From Azospirillum brasilense (GTDB lineage: Bacteria; Pseudomonadota; Alphaproteobacteria; Azospirillales; Azospirillaceae): a DNA stretch of 64,000 nucleotides. Positions 7,488-15,474 of the stretch are shown here, piece after piece; position 1 is the stretch's first letter; each line of letters opens with the position of its first letter. Both the position numbers and the translations under genes were made by a program. Where the stretch lies: contig NZ_VITH01000003.1 of the NCBI RefSeq assembly GCF_007827815.1, positions 463,260 to 527,259 of the forward strand, given 5' to 3'. The notes beneath the pieces are model-generated. The model saw only the letters and a list, made by a program, of their open reading frames with translations, had not been told where the DNA came from and did no database searches.

Positions 7488-8774
7488 ATGAAGATAGTGC
7501 GTGGCCTGAGGTGGAAAGTCCTGGCGCTCATCATGCTGGGGACGATCATCAACTACATCGACCGCAACACGCTGGGTATCCTGGCGCCGATGCTCAAGGA
7601 AGAACTGCACTTCACGACGGAGCAGTATTCCTACATCGTCAGCGTGTTCCAGCTCTGCTACAGCTTGATGCAGCCGATCGCCGGTTACTTGACGGATCTC
7701 ATCGGCCTGAAGTTCGGCTACGCGATGTTCGCCTTCGTCTGGGGCAGCGCCGCGGCCCTGCACGCCTTCTCCGGCGGCTGGCAGTCGATGGCTTTCTTCC
7801 GCGGCCTGCTCGGCATCAGCGAGGCGGCGGCCATGCCGTCGGGCGCCAAGACCGCCACCCTGTGGTTCCCGGCCAAGGAGCGCTCCATCGCCACGGGCTG
7901 GTTCAACACCGGCAGCTCCGTCGGCGCCATGATCGCCCCGCCGCTGGTGATCTGGCTGTCCGTGACCTGGAGCTGGCAGATCGCCTTCGTCGTCACCGGA
8001 CTGCTGGGCATCGGCCTGTCGATGCTGTGGCTGGCGCTGTACCGCAACCCGGAGAACCACCCGCGCCTGACCAAGGAGGAGCACGCCTACATCCTGGACG
8101 GCCAGGAGCAGGTCCAGCTTCCCAAGCCGTCGATGAAGCGCGTCGTCACCATGCGCAAGTTCTGGGGCATCGCCGCCGCCCGCTTCCTGACCGAGCCGGC
8201 GTGGCAGACCTTCAGCTTCTGGATCCCGCTCTACATGGTCAGCACGCGCGGCATGGACATCAAGCAGTTCGCGCTGTTCGCCTGGCTGCCCTTCCTGTTC
8301 GCCGACATCGGCTGCGTCCTCAGCGGCTACCTGTCGCCTTTCTTCGCCAAGCGCTTCCGCATGTCGCTGGTCAACTCCCGCATCGCCGGCATCGGCATCG
8401 GCGCGGTGTGCATGATCGGCCCGGCCCTGATCGGCCTGACCAGCAGCCCGATCACCGCGATCTTCCTGTTCTCGGTCGGCGCCTTCGCGCACCAGATGCT
8501 GTCGAGCCTGCTCTACGCCCTGGTCACCGACACCTTCGAGAAGCAGGACGTCGCCACGGCGACCGGCTTCGGCGGCATGGCCGGCTACATGGGCGGCATG
8601 ATCTTCTCGCTGATCATCGGCCAGCTCGCCAGCACGATCGGTTACGAGCCGCTGTTTGTCTGCCTGTCGGTCTTCGACATCACGGCCTTCATCGTGGTGC
8701 TGGTGGTTCTCGGCCAGTGGGGCCGGAACAAGGTCACGCCCCCGGCGATGCCGAGCGGCGCCCACGCCGACTGA
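7488..8774 (+). CDS. MFS transporter, ExuT-like hexuronate / sugar-acid:cation symporter
   Basis: A 428-aa inner-membrane carrier with about twelve hydrophobic segments, belonging to the anion:cation symporter family of the MFS. The N-terminus KIVRGLRWKVLALIMLGTI and the segments WFPAKERSIATGWFNTGSS and FLTEPAW match the E. coli ExuT pattern closely (family knowledge recalled). Likely substrates are galacturonate, glucuronate or related aldarates. The start at ATG 7488 follows GAGGAAGTC and matches ExuT's N-terminus. ATG 7455, 11 codons upstream, is the alternative. It ends at a strong terminator. The adjacent FCD-GntR gene and TRAP operon suggest a shared substrate class. Confidence 0.88.
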   Translation: MKIVRGLRWKVLALIMLGTIINYIDRNTLGILAPMLKEELHFTTEQYSYIVSVFQLCYSLMQPIAGYLTDLIGLKFGYAMFAFVWGSAAALHAFSGGWQSMAFFRGLLGISEAAAMPSGAKTATLWFPAKERSIATGWFNTGSSVGAMIAPPLVIWLSVTWSWQIAFVVTGLLGIGLSMLWLALYRNPENHPRLTKEEHAYILDGQEQVQLPKPSMKRVVTMRKFWGIAAARFLTEPAWQTFSFWIPLYMVSTRGMDIKQFALFAWLPFLFADIGCVLSGYLSPFFAKRFRMSLVNSRIAGIGIGAVCMIGPALIGLTSSPITAIFLFSVGAFAHQMLSSLLYALVTDTFEKQDVATATGFGGMAGYMGGMIFSLIIGQLASTIGYEPLFVCLSVFDITAFIVVLVVLGQWGRNKVTPPAMPSGAHAD

Positions 8775-8802
8775 CCACGTCCTCCTTCCGTCCCACGCCG
8801 TG

Positions 8803-8845
8803 GGGCCGCGCGATCCGGGAAGTTCCGGGCCGCGCGGCCCTTTTT
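8803..8845 (+). terminator. Intrinsic terminator of the MFS gene
   Basis: GGGCCGCGCG (8803-8812) pairs with CGCGCGGCCC (8831-8840), followed by TTTTT (8841-8845). It is a classic GC stem and U-tail 29 bp after the stop codon. Confidence 0.88.
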
Positions 8846-8861
8846 CATGCGGGCGAGGGGC

Positions 8862-8942
8862 TTACTGGATGGCGGCGGTGAGCAGGGAGGCAAGGGCGAA
8901 GCCGCTGACGATGACGAGGCGGGCGATGATGTGGGTCTTCAT
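8862..8942 (-). CDS. Putative 26-aa hydrophobic small protein
   Basis: A minus-strand reading frame encodes MKTHIIARLVIVSGFALASL followed by LTAAIQ and a TAA stop. It has a single hydrophobic helix after a basic N-terminus, as in many bacterial small membrane proteins. GGAG lies about 8 nt before the ATG. It occupies an otherwise gene-free stretch between the MFS terminator and the GntR gene. Size alone cannot prove it is translated, and no family is recognised. Confidence 0.4.
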   Translation of the reverse strand: MKTHIIARLVIVSGFALASLLTAAIQ

Positions 8943-9130
8943 GGCAAGGCTCCGATTGGCATTTGCGGGCGGCGGGGCGTGCCCCGTTGTCGTGTTGAGC
9001 CAATGTTCGCATTGCGCCGGTCAAAGACAAACCGCGCAATTCGCATGCCTTCCATATCGATATCGCAGCGCAACATAGCGCTGTTATAAGTCGGTCACTG
9101 ATGATCTAAAGTATTCGTAGCGCTCTTCAC

Positions 9131-9158
9131 AGCGCTGCATTTGGTCTTTTGCAGCGCT
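9131..9158 (-). terminator. Hairpin 3' of the GntR gene
   Basis: AGCGCTGCA (9131-9139) and TGCAGCGCT (9150-9158) are exact 9-bp arms with a 10-nt loop. They start 13 bp past the minus-strand GntR stop. A third AGCGCT occurs just beyond. No T-run follows, so termination is inferred only from position. Confidence 0.4.
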
Positions 9159-9171
9159 ATGATCCCAGTGA

Positions 9172-9891
9172 TCATGCGGATTCGGCGATCGGTTCGGCCG
9201 GAGCGGGCTCGCTGTCGAACAGGTCGGGGAAGCGCTGGGCCAGTTCGGGCAGGGACGTCAGGATCTCGCGCAGATGCAGGCGCATGGCGGCCTCGGCGGC
9301 GTCGGGGCTGCGCGCCCGGATGCCCTCGACGATCTGCTCGTGCTGGGCGATCAGCCGGTCCAGCGGGGTCGCCTGCGGCAGGCTGAGGTAGCGCACGCGG
9401 TCCATCTGGGCCTTGGTTTCCTCCACCACCCGCCACGCGTATTCGCAGTCGACCCCCAGCGCGATGGTGCGGTGGAAGGCTTCGTCCAGGTCCAGGAAGG
9501 ACGCCGGGTTGGTGCTCTTGGCGGCTTCGCGCTGCGCCTTGAGGTTGGTCTCCAACTCCGCGACGGCGCGGGCGGGCAGTCCCTCGCCGGCCTTGCGCGC
9601 CACGGCCAACTCCACCGCCTCGCGGACGAAGCGGGCGTCCATCACCTGCTTGGCCGAGATTTTCACGACGAACGTGCCGCGCTGCGGGCGGATGACGACC
9701 AGCCCGGATTCGCTCAGTTTGATGAAGGCCTCGCGCACCGGCTGGCGGCTGACGCCCAGTTGGCCGGCGACCTCCTGCTCGGACAGCGGCTGGCCAGGCT
9801 GGAACTGCATCGTCACGATGGCGTGGCGCAGTTCCCGAAAGACGCGGCGCGCCACGGGCTCCGTCGAATCCGGTTCGATCCTCCTCAACAT
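9172..9891 (-). CDS. GntR family (FCD subfamily) transcriptional regulator
   Basis: A 239-aa regulator. Residues ~12-78 form the GntR winged helix (LSEQEVAGQLGVSRQPVREA, then RPQRGTFVV). Residues ~85-215 form an all-helical FCD ligand domain, with a D-x3-H pattern (DLDEAFHRTI) and later histidines (HEQIVEGI, MRLHLREIL) that bind a metal and carboxylate ligand in this family. It lies between the ExuT-like carrier and the divergent TRAP operon. FCD regulators such as UxuR and ExuR respond to hexuronates and repress transport genes, so it is the probable repressor of both neighbours through the TATAC-type palindromes at 7339, 10005 and 13076. Confidence 0.92.
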   Translation of the reverse strand: MLRRIEPDSTEPVARRVFRELRHAIVTMQFQPGQPLSEQEVAGQLGVSRQPVREAFIKLSESGLVVIRPQRGTFVVKISAKQVMDARFVREAVELAVARKAGEGLPARAVAELETNLKAQREAAKSTNPASFLDLDEAFHRTIALGVDCEYAWRVVEETKAQMDRVRYLSLPQATPLDRLIAQHEQIVEGIRARSPDAAEAAMRLHLREILTSLPELAQRFPDLFDSEPAPAEPIAESA

Positions 9892-10004
9892 GCTCCTCCC
9901 ATCCCTTCTTTTTTAAAAGCCCGCCCCGCCGGTGCCCGCCCGGACGATCCCGGACGGCGGAATTCATCCTGCACCGTTCGCAACCCCATGGACAACACCA
10001 TTCT

Positions 10005-10021
10005 TGTATACTACCATACCA
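10005..10021. promoter_or_regulatory. Degenerate operator TGTATACTACCATACCA upstream of the TRAP operon
   Basis: The sequence holds TATACTA with an inverted half (CATACCA against TGTATAC). It aligns with the palindrome centre at 13076 (TATACTAnnATA shared). It lies about 58 bp before the dctP-type start and 114 bp from the divergent gntR start, an expected location for autoregulation plus operon control. Confidence 0.45.
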
Positions 10022-10078
10022 GTCGCGTACCGAACAATCGCCTCCGTGCAAGAGGCGTTGTCCTCAAAGGGAGGAAAC

Positions 10079-11062
10079 ATGAGCATCATCACCCGCACTT
10101 GGCGCGTGGCCGCCCTCGGCTTTGCGTTGGCCACCGTCGCCGGCAGTGCGCTGGCCGCCGACTACACGCTCAGCGTCAACACGGCGCTGGCTCAGCAGGA
10201 CCCGCTCTACCGGGGGCTGGAGGAGTTCAAGAAGAACGTCGAGGCGCGGTCCGGCGGCAAGATGGCCGTCCGCCTGTTCCCCGGCTCGCAGCTCGGCAAG
10301 GACGAGGACGTGCTGGAGCAGGCCCGCGCCGGTGCCGGAGTCGCGGTCGTCGTCGACGGCGGGCGTCTCGCCGTCTTCGTGAAGGAGTTCGGCGTTCTGG
10401 GCGGCCCGTACCTCGCCCAGGGCTACGACGGCATCCGCAAGGTGGTCACCTCGCCGATGTTCGACCAGTGGTCGGACAAGCTGCGCAAGGCGTCGGGCCA
10501 TCAGGTGCTGTCCTTCAACTGGTGGCAGGGCGAACGGCACCTGCTGACCAACAAGCCGGTGAAGGGTCCGGAAGACCTCGCCGGCATCCGCATGCGCACG
10601 CCGGGCGCCCCGGTGTGGATGGAGACGATCCGCGCCATGGGCGCCACCCCGACCCCGATGGGCTGGTCGGAAGTCTACACCGGCCTGCAGCAGAAGGTGA
10701 TCGACGGCGTTGAGGCGCAGCATCCGGCCAGCTTCGGCGCCCGCCTCTACGAGGTGACCAACCGCGTCACCAAGACCGGCCACATCAACCTGATCACCGG
10801 CATCGTCACCAGCGCCGCCTGGTTCGACAAGCTGCCGCCGGAGCAGCAGACGATCCTCAAGGAAGAGGCGCTGAAGGCCGGCGACAGCGCGTCGCGCGCC
10901 ACCCAGGCGTCGCTCGCCGACTTCGAGAAGCAGATGAAGGAGAAGGGCGTGACGATCGAGGAGATCGACGTGGCCCCTTTCCGCAAGGCGACGGCCCCGG
11001 TCTACGAGAAGCTGGGCTACGCCGAACTCCACAAGGAAGTGGAAAAGCTGCTGCAGAACTGA
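10079..11062 (+). CDS. TRAP transporter substrate-binding protein, DctP family
   Basis: A 327-aa periplasmic receptor. A signal peptide of ~26 residues ends at SALA-ADYT. The mature part has the DctP fold, with LFPGSQLGKDEDVLEQARAG, and GIRMRTPG, which contains the arginine that pairs with the ligand carboxylate in most TRAP receptors. GWSEVYTGLQQKVIDGVE is another family hallmark. The ATG at 10079 is preceded by GGGAGGAAAC. The two membrane subunits follow on the same strand after a 175-bp gap that contains a repeat element. An acidic sugar such as a hexuronate is a reasonable guess from the FCD-GntR and ExuT-like neighbours. Confidence 0.93.
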   Translation: MSIITRTWRVAALGFALATVAGSALAADYTLSVNTALAQQDPLYRGLEEFKKNVEARSGGKMAVRLFPGSQLGKDEDVLEQARAGAGVAVVVDGGRLAVFVKEFGVLGGPYLAQGYDGIRKVVTSPMFDQWSDKLRKASGHQVLSFNWWQGERHLLTNKPVKGPEDLAGIRMRTPGAPVWMETIRAMGATPTPMGWSEVYTGLQQKVIDGVEAQHPASFGARLYEVTNRVTKTGHINLITGIVTSAAWFDKLPPEQQTILKEEALKAGDSASRATQASLADFEKQMKEKGVTIEEIDVAPFRKATAPVYEKLGYAELHKEVEKLLQN

Positions 11063-11086
11063 CGCGGGGATCGGTTCGTGTTGATC

Positions 11087-11183
11087 GTGCCCCCTCCCTG
11101 ACCCTCCCCCGCTTCGCAGGGGAGAGGACAATTCTCCCTCCCCTGCGATAGCGGGAGAGGGCCGGGGTGGGGGCAAGCACCTC
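11087..11183. repeat. Intergenic palindromic repeat element, copy 1
   Basis: A ~97-bp element beginning GTGCCCCCTCCCTGACCC and ending GGGGTGGGGGCAAGCACCTC. The interior forms a long imperfect hairpin built from CCCCCGCTTCGCAGGGGAG and its near-inverse. Copy 2 is at 32984-33093, with the same two ends. It separates the receptor gene from its membrane subunits and could reduce downstream expression by forming structure in the mRNA. Confidence 0.7.
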
Positions 11184-11237
11184 TCAAAATCACCGCCGTC
11201 CGCCGTCACCTTCCGCCGCCATCAAGGGACTGCCATC

Positions 11238-11756
11238 ATGTCGTCCTTGTTTCACAAGGGGGAAGCCGTCCTGGCGATGCTTCTCCTCGCCGCCATCGTT
11301 CTGCTCGTCTTCGCCGCCGGCGTCATGCGCTGGTTCGGCCATCCCCTGGTCTGGTCGGTGGACGTGGCACAGCTCCTGTTCGTCTGGGTCGCCTTCCTCG
11401 GCGCCGACATGGCGCTGCGCAAGCGCGCCCACATCGGCATCGACTATCTGGTCAAGCGCCTGCCCAACTCCACCCGTGCCGTGCTGGACGTCGTGCTGGG
11501 CGTGCTGGTTGTCGCCTTCCTCCTCACCATGACGGTGATGGGCTACCGGCTCACCATGCTGAACCTGGAACGCCAGTTCGGCGACAGCGGCATCAGCTAC
11601 GCCTTCGTGACCGCCGCGGTGCCGGTGGGCTGCCTGTTGCTGGCCCTCACGCTCACCGGGCAGATCCTGGACACGCTGCGCGGGCTGCGCAGTCACCCCA
11701 AACCGGTCTTTGCGCCGGCCCCCAAGGCCGGCGACATCGAGGAGGTCGTGCCGTGA
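11238..11756 (+). CDS. TRAP transporter small permease, DctQ family
   Basis: A 172-aa protein with four hydrophobic segments, the size and layout of DctQ subunits. The segment WSVDVAQLLFVWVAFLGADM followed by RKRAHIGIDYLV is characteristic of the family. The C-terminal ~20 residues are a soluble tail. Its stop overlaps the GTG start of the large permease, indicating translational coupling. It sits between the receptor and DctM, so the three make a complete tripartite transporter. Confidence 0.93.
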   Translation: MSSLFHKGEAVLAMLLLAAIVLLVFAAGVMRWFGHPLVWSVDVAQLLFVWVAFLGADMALRKRAHIGIDYLVKRLPNSTRAVLDVVLGVLVVAFLLTMTVMGYRLTMLNLERQFGDSGISYAFVTAAVPVGCLLLALTLTGQILDTLRGLRSHPKPVFAPAPKAGDIEEVVP

Positions 11757-13030
11757 CCCTGCTTGCCGTCACCTTCTTCGCGCTGATGGCCTTCGGGCTT
11801 CCCATCGCCTTCGCCATCGGCATCGCCGGCTTCTCCTTCTTTGCCACCAACGACATCATCCCGATGTCCATCGGCGTGCAGCAGGTCGCCTCGGCCTCGC
11901 AGAGCTTTCCGCTGCTGGCCGTGCCCTTCTTCGTGCTCGCCGGGCACATGATGAACCGCACGGGCATCACCAGCCGCCTGATCAACTGTTCCAACGTGCT
12001 GGTGTCCTGGATGTCCGGCGGGCTGGCGCAGGTCTGCATCGTGCTGTCCACGCTGATGGGCGGCGTCTCCGGCTCGGCGGTGGCCGACGCCGCGATGGAG
12101 GCCCGCATCCTCGGTCCCAGCCTGATCGCCCGCGGCTATTCGAAGGGCTTCACCGCCGCCGCCATCGCGGTCGGCTCGCTGATCACCGCGACCATCCCGC
12201 CCAGCCTGGGGCTGATCCTCTACGGCTTCGTCGGCAACGTGTCGATCGGGCGGCTGTTCCTGGCCGGCGTCATTCCGGGCTTCATGATGATGGCCGGGCT
12301 GATGCTGACCGTCTGGCTGATCGCCCGGCGCCGCGGCTACCGTCCGGAAATGGCCGAACGCCCGACCCTGCGCGCCGTGTGGCGGGCGGTGGCCGACGCC
12401 AAATGGGCGCTGCTGTTCCCGGTGGCCCTGCTGTTCGCCATCCGCGGCGGCCTGTTCACCCCGTCGGAGGTCGGCGCCTTCGCTGTTGTCTACGCCGCCG
12501 TCGTCGGCTTCCTGCTGCACAAGGAGCTGACCTGGGCCGCGGTGGCCGAGGCGCTTCAGGAAGCGGTGGTGGACACCGGGCTGATCATGCTGATCATTCT
12601 GTTCTCGGGCATGGTCGGCTACGCCATCATCTTCGAGCAGGCGCCCCAGACCATCGCCGAGGCGATGACCCAACTGACCAGCAACCCGCTGCTGGTGGTC
12701 GCGCTGATCCTGATCTTCCTGTTCATCGCCGGCCTGTTCGTTGAAAGCACGGTGCTGGTCCTGCTGCTGACGCCGATCTTCCTGCCCATCGTGACTCCGC
12801 TGGGCGTCGATCCGGTGCATTTCGGCATCCTTATGATGACGATCGTCACGCTGGGCTCGATGACGCCGCCGGTGGGCGTGGCGATGTACACCGTGTGCAG
12901 CCTGCTCGATTGTCCGATCGAAGAGTACATCGTCGAATCGCTGCCCTTCGTTGGCACCATCGTGCTGCTGGTCGCCGTGCTGACGCTGTGGCCGGGGCTG
13001 GTGCTGTTCCTGCCCAACATGCTGATGTGA
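11753..13030 (+). CDS. TRAP transporter large permease, DctM family
   Basis: A 425-aa polytopic protein with roughly twelve hydrophobic segments. Family marks include the segment around MGGVSGSAVADAAMEARILG and ATIPPSLGLILYGFVGN in the transport domain, and MTPPVGVAMYTVCSLL near the end. The GTG start overlaps the DctQ stop by four bases (GTGA). It is the sodium-coupled transport subunit that works with the DctP-type receptor. After the stop there is no further gene on this strand, but an operator-like palindrome follows at 13076. Confidence 0.95.
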   Translation: MTLLAVTFFALMAFGLPIAFAIGIAGFSFFATNDIIPMSIGVQQVASASQSFPLLAVPFFVLAGHMMNRTGITSRLINCSNVLVSWMSGGLAQVCIVLSTLMGGVSGSAVADAAMEARILGPSLIARGYSKGFTAAAIAVGSLITATIPPSLGLILYGFVGNVSIGRLFLAGVIPGFMMMAGLMLTVWLIARRRGYRPEMAERPTLRAVWRAVADAKWALLFPVALLFAIRGGLFTPSEVGAFAVVYAAVVGFLLHKELTWAAVAEALQEAVVDTGLIMLIILFSGMVGYAIIFEQAPQTIAEAMTQLTSNPLLVVALILIFLFIAGLFVESTVLVLLLTPIFLPIVTPLGVDPVHFGILMMTIVTLGSMTPPVGVAMYTVCSLLDCPIEEYIVESLPFVGTIVLLVAVLTLWPGLVLFLPNMLM

Positions 13031-13075
13031 AGTCTGGTGTGAGGAGCAGGGGGCTTGCTAAGGGATAGGGCGCTG

Positions 13076-13089
13076 ATATACTAGTATAT
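13076..13089. promoter_or_regulatory. Perfect palindrome ATATACTAGTATAT, orphan operator
   Basis: A 14-bp perfect palindrome with the same flanking bases (CTG on the left, GGCG on the right) as the site at 7339. TTGCTA at 13055 and TATACT at 13077 give a plausible promoter reading to the right, with the operator over its -10 box. No protein gene lies downstream on that strand before 15226. The next ~145 bp contain GCCCCGT/ACGGGGC and AAGGGGCGG/CCGCCCCTT hairpins. Confidence 0.45.
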
Positions 13090-13203
13090 GGCGCTCCGAT
13101 CTCTCGGCGGACCCACGGCCAGTCCGGGCACACCAAGCCCCGTCCATGGAGCGTCCTTGTCATTGTGGAAACGGGGCAGGGCCGCGTGTGAAGGGCAAAC
13201 GCC

Positions 13204-13232
13204 AAGGGGCGGTCCGGGCAGGGCCGCCCCTT
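13204..13232. terminator. 9-bp hairpin 3' of the YedI-like gene
   Basis: AAGGGGCGG (13204-13212) and CCGCCCCTT (13224-13232) are exact arms. The hairpin lies 17 bp past the minus-strand gene's stop and could also end a plus-strand transcript starting near 13085. Confidence 0.5.
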
Positions 13233-13248
13233 CGCGCTTCCCGACGCT

Positions 13249-14289
13249 CTATTTGCCCCTCACCATGCGCCAGAGCGGCTCGGCGACCTTGTGCACCAGG
13301 GGGATCAGCAGAGCGCCCAGCAGCAGCCCGAACACCCCGGCCCCCGCCGCCCCCACCAGCCATTCCACCGCGGCCTTCGCCGTCGGCACGGCCTCGCCCG
13401 CCGCCACGGCGGCCCCGTGGATCGCGTGCCCGATCGCGGTCAGGCCGAAGCCCTCCAACCCATGGATGACGATGCCGCCGCCGACCCACAGCATGGCGGC
13501 GGTGCCGACCAGGGCGAGCAGCTTCAGAAAGACTGGCATCCCCTTGACCAGCCCGCGCCCGATCGCCCGAGTCAGCGGGGCGAGCGCCCGGTCGGCGCCG
13601 CCCGGAGCGCCGGGAGAGGGGGTGCGCAACCCCAGCAGGCTGGCCACCGGGCGCCCGTTCTGCGCCAGCGAAAGGCCGACGTCGTCCGCCTTCACGATCA
13701 GCGCCACCGCGCCGTAGACCAGACCGGTGATGCCCGCGCCGACGACCGCGAGGACGGCGGCCTGCATCCAGAAGGACGAGGTCTCGGCGGCGACCGTCGA
13801 CAGGACGATGGCCATGATCTCCGCCGACAGGATCAGGTCGGTCTTGATGGCGCTGTTGACCTTCTCCCGCTCGAACTGCGCGGCGTCCTGTCCCGCGGCG
13901 CCCGCTCCCTCGGCGTCGTGGTGCGCCGGGTGGGGTCGCAGCGCCTCCCAGACCTTCTCCGCGCCCTCGTAGCAGAGGAAGCCGCCGCCCAGCATCAGCA
14001 GTGGCGTGATCGCCCAAGGCGCCACGAGGCTGAGCGCCAGCGCCAGGGGCAGCAGGAACACCAGCTTGTTCTTCAGCGAACCCAGAGCGATCTTGCCGAT
14101 GATCGGCAGTTCGCGGTCGGCGGTGAAACCCACCACATAGCGCGGCGTCACCGCGGCGTCGTCCACCACCACCCCGGCGGCCTTGGCCCCCGCCCGCGCC
14201 GCCTGCCCCGCGGCGTCGTCCAGCGAGGCGGCGGCGACCTTCGCCAAGCCGGCCACATCATCCAACAGTGCGATCAGTCCCGTGCTCAA
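13249..14289 (-). CDS. DUF808 / YedI family inner-membrane protein
   Basis: A 346-aa membrane protein of unknown function. The opening STGLIALLDDVAGLAKVAAA and the segments TPRYVVGFTADRELPIIGKI and MLGGGFLCYEGAEKV are diagnostic for DUF808. Six or more hydrophobic segments occupy the second half. I take the TTG at 14289 as the start because GGAGGGGAG stands ~8 nt before it and because the family begins with this STGL motif. An ATG 19 codons upstream (14346) lacks family similarity. It is a single gene transcribed toward the TRAP operon. Confidence 0.85.
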   Translation of the reverse strand: MSTGLIALLDDVAGLAKVAAASLDDAAGQAARAGAKAAGVVVDDAAVTPRYVVGFTADRELPIIGKIALGSLKNKLVFLLPLALALSLVAPWAITPLLMLGGGFLCYEGAEKVWEALRPHPAHHDAEGAGAAGQDAAQFEREKVNSAIKTDLILSAEIMAIVLSTVAAETSSFWMQAAVLAVVGAGITGLVYGAVALIVKADDVGLSLAQNGRPVASLLGLRTPSPGAPGGADRALAPLTRAIGRGLVKGMPVFLKLLALVGTAAMLWVGGGIVIHGLEGFGLTAIGHAIHGAAVAAGEAVPTAKAAVEWLVGAAGAGVFGLLLGALLIPLVHKVAEPLWRMVRGK

Positions 14290-14368
14290 GGTATTGGCTC
14301 CCCTCCGTACCGGCGTCCATGGAGCAGACAACACCGGCGGGGGCAAGCCGGACCTTCGGAGGGATTGG

Positions 14369-15052
14369 TCAGTCGTTGGCCAGCTCGTCGGCGGTGAGCA
14401 TGTGGAGGTCCGGGTCCGGCGGATCGCGGCCGTCGTCCAGATAGAGCACCCGGTCCACCAGCACCAGGACGCGCACCCCGTCCACCGGAACGACGCTCAG
14501 CCGCCGGCTGATGACGGCGTTGCGGAAGGCCACGGCCCGGTCGTTGTAGGTGACCGACAGGACGTCGTTCGTCCCTTCCAGCATGGGCAGGGCGTAGCGC
14601 TCCATCATTTCCGCGGTCAGTCCGTCGATGCGTGGCAGCAGGGAGGAACCGACGATGTCGAAGCGGTGCCGCTCGATCCAGCGGGCCAGCGGCGGGGACA
14701 CGGCCTGGGCGATCAGGCCGGGGGTGTAGAGCGTGCATTTCTCGCCCATGCTCCGCACCATCGCCTTCAGGCCGAGGAAGGTCGGGTGGTGGCGGAAATG
14801 GCCGGTCAGCACGTCGCGCAACAGCGCCTGCTCCCGCGGGTCGGGCAGGATGGTCCCGGACTCCCAGCGCGCAACAGCCTCCTCGGTGGTGCCCAGCATG
14901 ACGGCGAATTGCGCCTCGGTCAGGCCGTGCAGCCTTCGCAAGGCGCGGACGATCTGCGGCCACTCATGCGCCGGCACAGACGGCACTCCGATTATCGCCA
15001 GGGGTAATGATGAGAGAATACGCGATTCCCCGACAAACACATACGCAATCAT
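14369..15052 (-). CDS. XRE-like helix-turn-helix domain protein
   Basis: A 227-aa protein. Residues ~30-75 look like a lambda-repressor-type HTH (RRLHGLTEAQFAVMLGTTEE, then AVARWESGTILPDPREQALL). The remaining 150 residues have no recognised domain and contain mixed hydrophobic and charged stretches such as RVLVLVDRVLYLDDG. The ATG at 15052 has a poor Shine-Dalgarno. GTG codons near residues 23 and 26 would still keep the HTH. The gene stands alone and no target is evident. Confidence 0.7.
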   Translation of the reverse strand: MIAYVFVGESRILSSLPLAIIGVPSVPAHEWPQIVRALRRLHGLTEAQFAVMLGTTEEAVARWESGTILPDPREQALLRDVLTGHFRHHPTFLGLKAMVRSMGEKCTLYTPGLIAQAVSPPLARWIERHRFDIVGSSLLPRIDGLTAEMMERYALPMLEGTNDVLSVTYNDRAVAFRNAVISRRLSVVPVDGVRVLVLVDRVLYLDDGRDPPDPDLHMLTADELAND

Positions 15053-15171
15053 GGGGCGGGAGGCATACCGGAGTATCAGAAATTTCGGTTCGATAAGCGG
15101 ACTGTTTTGACTTTAAACGCTTGAGGGAGCTGTAATTTTTCGGTCTTGCTGGTCTGCGGGCATAGCGCTTC

Positions 15172-15188
15172 TGGTATCGGGTATACCA
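15172..15188. promoter_or_regulatory. Inverted repeat TGGTAT-N5-ATACCA
   Basis: Exact 6-bp arms with a 5-bp centre (CGGGT), 37 bp upstream of the 64-aa gene. The spacing and half-site resemble GntR or LacI-type operators. It suggests that the small gene is regulated. Confidence 0.4.
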
Positions 15189-15225
15189 CGGCACAATAAC
15201 CCCACCAGCAAAGAGGAGACACATC

Positions 15226-15420
15226 ATGGCTTACGCTTCCGCCCATCACAGCCATCACGACGGCCTTCTGTCGAGCATCGCCAAGGGTGTTACGGAGTTC
15301 GCCAGCGCTTGGTTCTCGGCCACTCCGCTGTATATCGTATACCAAGCGGTGGCGTCCGGCACCTACGCCCCGGCGGCCGGCACCTCCACGCTCGACCTGC
15401 CGACGCTGATGCGCGAATGA
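15226..15420 (+). CDS. Hypothetical 64-aa small protein
   Basis: The product opens MAYASAHHSHHDGLLSSIAK, with a His-rich start (five His in positions 7-11 and nearby), then an amphipathic segment with aromatic residues (FASAWFSATPLYIVYQAV) and a Ser/Thr-rich tail. The ATG follows AGAGGAG with an 8-nt gap, an excellent ribosome site. A strong terminator follows, so it is a monocistronic transcript. I do not recognise a family. The well-formed signals on both sides make it a convincing small gene, perhaps stress-responsive or metal-binding (inference from the His cluster only). Confidence 0.7.
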   Translation: MAYASAHHSHHDGLLSSIAKGVTEFASAWFSATPLYIVYQAVASGTYAPAAGTSTLDLPTLMRE

Positions 15421-15474
15421 CCGGCGCCAGGGCCATCCGGCCCCATGACGCGGCGGCCCGCCCATCCGGGCCGG

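Noticed and set aside
13088..13717. Plus-strand frame beginning at the ATG within the palindrome at 13076
   Set aside because: No Shine-Dalgarno, Pro/Ser/Arg-rich translation and most of it antisense to the YedI-like gene. A non-coding transcript is more plausible.
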